Source: JALYQB01 sp035640155
GTDB taxonomy: Bacteria; Actinomycetota; Actinomycetes; Mycobacteriales; Pseudonocardiaceae
DNA: 16,807 bases
Direction: 5' to 3'
Assembly: GCA_035640155.1 (NCBI GenBank)
Contig: DASQWR010000113.1
Location: 1 to 16,807, forward strand
Part shown: positions 13,843 through 16,807 of the stretch, piece after piece
Position numbering within the stretch: position 1 is the stretch's first letter
Layout: each line of letters starts with the position of its first letter
Made by a program: the position numbers and the translations under genes
The notes under the pieces: model-generated
What the model was told of the DNA's origin: nothing
Seen by the model: the letters and a program-made list of their open reading frames with translations, nothing else
The model's database searches: none

Positions 13843-13908
13843 ATGTCATCGAGACCTGGGCACCGCTGTGGCCCCGGCCATGTACCAAGGAGAGCGGTAG
13901 ACCAGTGA
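13843..13908 (+). CDS. 21-aa leader ORF overlapping the XRE gene
   Basis: An ATG preceded by AAGGAGG (10 bases away) opens a 21-codon frame, MSSRPGHRCGPGHVPRRAVD plus Gln. Its TGA overlaps the GTG of the XRE gene (GTGA). The XRE start has only a distant AAGGAG of its own, so this ORF probably couples its translation. It is rich in Arg, Gly, His and Pro with one Cys. A true peptide function is unproven. Confidence 0.45.
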   Translation: MSSRPGHRCGPGHVPRRAVDQ

Positions 13909-15293
13909 GCTACGGACACGCGCACAACCTGAACGCGAAGTCGGACCAGGCAGAGCCCGGTGCGAGCCCGGCGGATGATCCAGCTCCGCCTGTCGATCCC
14001 GCGCTGTACCGCCGTGACGACGTGCGCCGGATCCTGATCGAGCGCGACATCGCCGCGCTGTACCGAGTGCTTAAGGACGCCGGACTGACCCAGCGGCGAA
14101 TCGCCGTCCTGACCGGCCAGTCGCAGTCCGAGGTGTCGGAGATCCTCAAGGGTCGCCGGGTGCGGGACGTGACTGTGCTGGAGCGGATCTGCGACGGCCT
14201 GGGCATCGAGCGGGGATCGATGCGCCTGGGATCCGCTGACGCTGAGCACAGCGCTTACGCTCGGGAGGATGAGGCAGCGTGGAAGGCGGTGACCGACGAG
14301 ATGCGCCGCCGCGCACTCCTGGCCGCCGCGGGGGCAGCCGCACTGTCGGGTCACCCTCTCCTGGGGGAGCTAGTCAACCTGCCCGCCCCGCCCGAGGCGC
14401 CGCTGCCGTCCCGGCTTGGGATGGCGGACGTGGTCGAGATCGAGCGCCTGACCAGGCACCTGCGTGACCTGGCGCGTGAGCGCGGGGGGCAGGCTGACCT
14501 GGTCCGCGCGGTCGCTGACCAGTCGATGCGGCTGCGTGCGGTGCCCGCACCCGAGCCGGTCGCGGCGAGGCTCGGATCGGCCCTGACCGAGCTGGCTGTG
14601 CTGGCCGGGTGGTGCTGCGCCGATTCCGGGCAGGATGGGAGCGCCTGGCACTACTTCCAGCAGGCTGTGGAGCTGGCGGGCAAGGTCCGCGACGTTTTCC
14701 AGGTGTCGAGCACGCTGCGCTACGCTGGGGCCATCGAGCGCGAGCACGGTCGCCCCGACGATGCGGTCAAGCTTTTTCAGCTCGGGCAGATCACGCTCCT
14801 GGGTGCTCCCGGTGACGACCCTCGGATCGAGGTTGTGGCCGCGTGGTTGGCGGGTGAGTCGGCGCTGGCGTTGGCCGATATGGGTCACGAGCAGGCGCCG
14901 ACCGCGTTGGCCCGGGCACGCGATGGGTGGGAAGCGCCCGACAGCTTCGAGCGATCCGGGATGGACGAGCTGACCGCTCGGATTTACCTGAACCTGGGGC
15001 GCCTCGACGTGGCGGAGTCTTACGCGGCGGGTGCGGTGCGTGCCTGGGGCAGCGGTGAGCGACGCAACGGCGTGCTCGCCGACATCACTCTGGCCACCAT
15101 CCGTGTCAGGGCTGGGGAGCCCAACGGGTTACGGCTGGCGAAGGGAGCCATCGACGGGGCGGGCTTGCTCCGGTCGGTCCGTGCCCGCAAGCGGTGGCTC
15201 GAACCGCTGGCCGACGCGTTGGACGCCCGGCCCGGCAGCGACGCGCAGGAGCTGGCCAGGACGGCCCGGCAGGTGGCCGCGATTCGAGCCTGA
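13905..15293 (+). CDS. XRE-family HTH regulator with TPR-like C-terminal domain
   Basis: The 462-aa product has a disordered N-terminus (1-35), then an HTH_XRE-like domain (about 36-108) with recognition segment LTQRRIAVLTGQSQSEVSEI (61-80) and LKGRRVRDVTVLERICDGLG. An Arg-rich hydrophobic segment RRRALLAAAGAAALSG (134-149) follows; it is usual in this streptomycete regulator group and is not a real export signal here. Residues about 185-460 are Ala/Leu-rich paired helices (for example GSAWHYFQQAVELAGKVRDV) of TPR type, typical of peptide-sensing or complex-forming regulators. No DUF397 partner lies next to it. It is divergent from the BldC-like gene, across the 9-bp repeat array, so the two may share control. 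The GTG at 13905 overlaps a leader ORF. Confidence 0.88.
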   Translation: MSYGHAHNLNAKSDQAEPGASPADDPAPPVDPALYRRDDVRRILIERDIAALYRVLKDAGLTQRRIAVLTGQSQSEVSEILKGRRVRDVTVLERICDGLGIERGSMRLGSADAEHSAYAREDEAAWKAVTDEMRRRALLAAAGAAALSGHPLLGELVNLPAPPEAPLPSRLGMADVVEIERLTRHLRDLARERGGQADLVRAVADQSMRLRAVPAPEPVAARLGSALTELAVLAGWCCADSGQDGSAWHYFQQAVELAGKVRDVFQVSSTLRYAGAIEREHGRPDDAVKLFQLGQITLLGAPGDDPRIEVVAAWLAGESALALADMGHEQAPTALARARDGWEAPDSFERSGMDELTARIYLNLGRLDVAESYAAGAVRAWGSGERRNGVLADITLATIRVRAGEPNGLRLAKGAIDGAGLLRSVRARKRWLEPLADALDARPGSDAQELARTARQVAAIRA

Positions 15294-15365
15294 GCCGTCC
15301 GTTCACCTCACGGGTCACATTCGGTCCGAGGGCGAGGGCCGGCGGTGTTTGTGCAGCCGCACCCT

Positions 15366-15394
15366 GGGGCACCGGAAGTACCGGTGCGCGCCCC
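15366..15394. terminator. bidirectional terminator hairpin between convergent genes
   Basis: GCACCGG and CCGGTGC form a 6-7 bp inner stem around the 5-base loop AAGTA. GGGG (15366-15369) and CCCC (15391-15394) extend it with a small bulge on one side. It lies midway in the 141-base gap between the converging XRE and exonuclease genes. There is no long U-tract, which is common for actinobacterial terminators. Confidence 0.6.
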
Positions 15395-15434
15395 CGCCGG
15401 AGGATGTGTCAACAGTCCAGGCGATGGGAATCCG

Positions 15435-16724
15435 TTACCTGGACAAGCACGCAGACGAACTCCTCGGCCGTTGGCCTAGCAGACTTCCGAGAGCCTCCGC
15501 GAACGCGGCCTCACTGACGACAGGAACGCCGTAAAGGCGCGCCTTCTTGGCCTTCCCCGACAACGTGTCCGGATCCGCAGCGACAACGAGCTGCGTCTTC
15601 TTGGTCACGCTCGCGTCAACCACCAGGCCTGCTGCTTCGGCGTGCTGAGTCCACGTTGCTCGGTCAAGGCCCATCGCGCCGGTCAACACGATCGACATCC
15701 CAGGCTGTAGCACGAGGCCGTCACCATTGACCAGTGATGACATGGTCGTCTCTGCAATCTCACCAGATCGGGCGGCCTCCGCTTCCAGCAGCTGGTCAAC
15801 TGATTCATCATCGAGGCCGAGGAGCTGGGCAACTTCTCGGAGGTTGCCCAACTCCGCCTCGCTCACTACGCCATCCGCCCAAGCTGCCCGCGCGATGACA
15901 CGCAGGTAGCCGTAGTGCGCATCAACCACCTCCGCGCAATGCAGACCGAGTTCGTAGGCCAGGTCGATCAGTGCGTCGGCCTCCGTGGCCGAGATGTCTC
16001 GATCGAGAAGCGCGGCATCTAACATTGCCAGGTAGGCGTCGACCGCCGGCACACCGGTCCGTGGGATTCGATCAACCATTCGCGCGAGAAAGTGCGGCTC
16101 AACGTGTCCTCGGGGTGAACGATGGACAGGAAGCACGGGCATCGGAGGCAGCACAGGCCATGCCCAGTCAACGGTCCGAAGATGGGCTTCGGTCCAAAGC
16201 ACGCGCGCTTCGCTCATTACGATGAGATGCCGCAGCAGAGCACTGGCAGCCCGAGCGTCAGCCAGCGCGGAGTGCCAGTCCTGCAGCTCGATACCTGCCC
16301 ATTTACAGCAGTCCATCAGGGAGCGACCGGCACGAGGCAGGATACGGCTCGTGGCCGACATCGTGCACAGCCCACCACATGCGTCGAACGGAGTACTGAT
16401 TCCCAGACGGGAGAACTCGGCGTTCAAGTGCCGAGCATCAAACATCCAGTTGTGCGCAACGGGAATCCGCCCTCGAAGACGGCTGATCAACTCTCCAGCG
16501 ATCTGCTCGAACGTCGGTGCATTCCGGACGTCCGCGGCCCGGATCCCGTGGATGGACTGTGGGCCCAGGTCCCTCTCCGGGTTGACCAGGGTGCACCACT
16601 CATCGAGCACGTTGCCGTCGAGATCGAGATGGAGGACCGCGACCTCTGCGATGCGGTGGTGGTAGCCCGGATGACTCCCCGTCGTCTCGGTGTCGATGAC
16701 CGCGTAACCCTGCAACCCGCTCAC
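15435..16724 (-). CDS. DEDDh exonuclease-TerB-BRCT fusion protein
   Basis: The 429-aa product joins three parts. Residues about 4-170 are a DnaQ-like 3'-5' exonuclease with all DEDDh residues: DTETTG (D11, E13), AHNWMFDARHL (D96) and DWHSALADARA (H151, D156). Residues about 225-305 form a helical TerB-like domain (YLAMLDAALLDRDISATEAD, then IARAAWADGVVSEAELGNLR). Residues about 343-415 are a BRCT domain (SIVLTGAMGLDRATWTQHAE, then GLVVDASVTKKTQLVVAADP), as in DNA ligase and RFC1. The set suggests trimming of DNA ends at damage or on foreign DNA. The GTG at 16724 with GAGG eight bases before it is preferred; an upstream TTG at 16769 is unlikely. Its GC is visibly lower than the catabolic operon, and it sits beside integrase remains. 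Confidence 0.85.
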   Translation of the reverse strand: MSGLQGYAVIDTETTGSHPGYHHRIAEVAVLHLDLDGNVLDEWCTLVNPERDLGPQSIHGIRAADVRNAPTFEQIAGELISRLRGRIPVAHNWMFDARHLNAEFSRLGISTPFDACGGLCTMSATSRILPRAGRSLMDCCKWAGIELQDWHSALADARAASALLRHLIVMSEARVLWTEAHLRTVDWAWPVLPPMPVLPVHRSPRGHVEPHFLARMVDRIPRTGVPAVDAYLAMLDAALLDRDISATEADALIDLAYELGLHCAEVVDAHYGYLRVIARAAWADGVVSEAELGNLREVAQLLGLDDESVDQLLEAEAARSGEIAETTMSSLVNGDGLVLQPGMSIVLTGAMGLDRATWTQHAEAAGLVVDASVTKKTQLVVAADPDTLSGKAKKARLYGVPVVSEAAFAEALGSLLGQRPRSSSACLSR

Positions 16725-16794
16725 AGCGGCAGCCTCGCGGTCTTCGCCGCCTGCATGGGAACGAGCCAACTTGGCGGCAGGGCTTCCGGCTCTC

Positions 16795-16807
16795 CGTGAT
16801 CATCACG
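16795..16807. promoter_or_regulatory. short inverted repeat upstream of the exonuclease gene
   Basis: CGTGAT and ATCACG flank a single C, a perfect 6-bp inverted repeat at the window edge, 70 bases before the exonuclease start. It may be an operator. The rest of 16725-16794 shows nothing I can support. Confidence 0.25.

Noticed and set aside
14304..14351. Twin-arginine-like signal RRRALLAAAGAAALSG inside the XRE protein
   Set aside because: It lies at residue 134 after a DNA-binding domain; this segment is usual in streptomycete XRE/TPR regulators and is not an export signal.
1..16807. CRISPR arrays, rRNA, tRNA genes, complete insertion sequences, riboswitches
   Set aside because: I looked by eye for regular spacer repeats, conserved RNA cores and transposase motifs and found none.

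Overview
The window reads as chromosome from a high-GC actinobacterium, most likely Pseudonocardiaceae or a close relative. The evidence is GC-rich codon use throughout, many GTG starts with AGGAG-type ribosome sites, type VII (ESX) substrates beside rplM-rpsI-glmM, and an XRE/TPR regulator of streptomycete type. No species call is possible from the sequence alone.

Region 1 (1-7020) is a conserved housekeeping block. On the minus strand it runs esxU-like, esxT-like, rplM (L13), rpsI (S9), glmM, a small coiled-coil protein, an EspC-like protein, a large WXG-type protein, then a glmS remnant and nnr (cut by the window edge). An alpha/beta hydrolase-fold gene faces the other way. As I remember it, this is the M. 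tuberculosis order esxU-esxT-rplM-rpsI-glmM-Rv3440c-Rv3439c-Rv3438-glmS-nnr. Two things are broken. glmS is reduced to 17 codons that join its first nine codons to its last eight. The ESX-4 machinery genes expected upstream of esxU are absent.

Region 2 (7215-13035) is a five-gene minus-strand operon, tightly packed or overlapping: AMP-forming acyl-CoA ligase, acyl-CoA dehydrogenase with a visible catalytic Glu, enoyl-CoA hydratase with a loop insertion, a two-domain VOC protein resembling methylmalonyl-CoA epimerase, and a second acyl-CoA dehydrogenase without the base. It looks like activation and beta-oxidation of an unusual (cyclic, branched or steroid-like) acid by a heteromeric dehydrogenase. 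The substrate cannot be told from sequence.

Region 3 (about 13040-16807) is accessory. It holds a 5'-truncated tyrosine-recombinase end with the catalytic Tyr, a 71-aa BldC/MerR-like DNA-binding protein, an array of four back-to-back 9-bp direct repeats just upstream of it, a 21-codon leader ORF overlapping an XRE/TPR regulator, a bidirectional terminator hairpin, and a DEDDh exonuclease-TerB-BRCT fusion of visibly lower GC. This fits the eroded edge of an integrated element.

The most interesting signals are the glmS deletion scar, the BldC-like protein with its 9-bp array, the exonuclease-TerB-BRCT protein in a mobile remnant, and the secretion substrates separated from their machinery.
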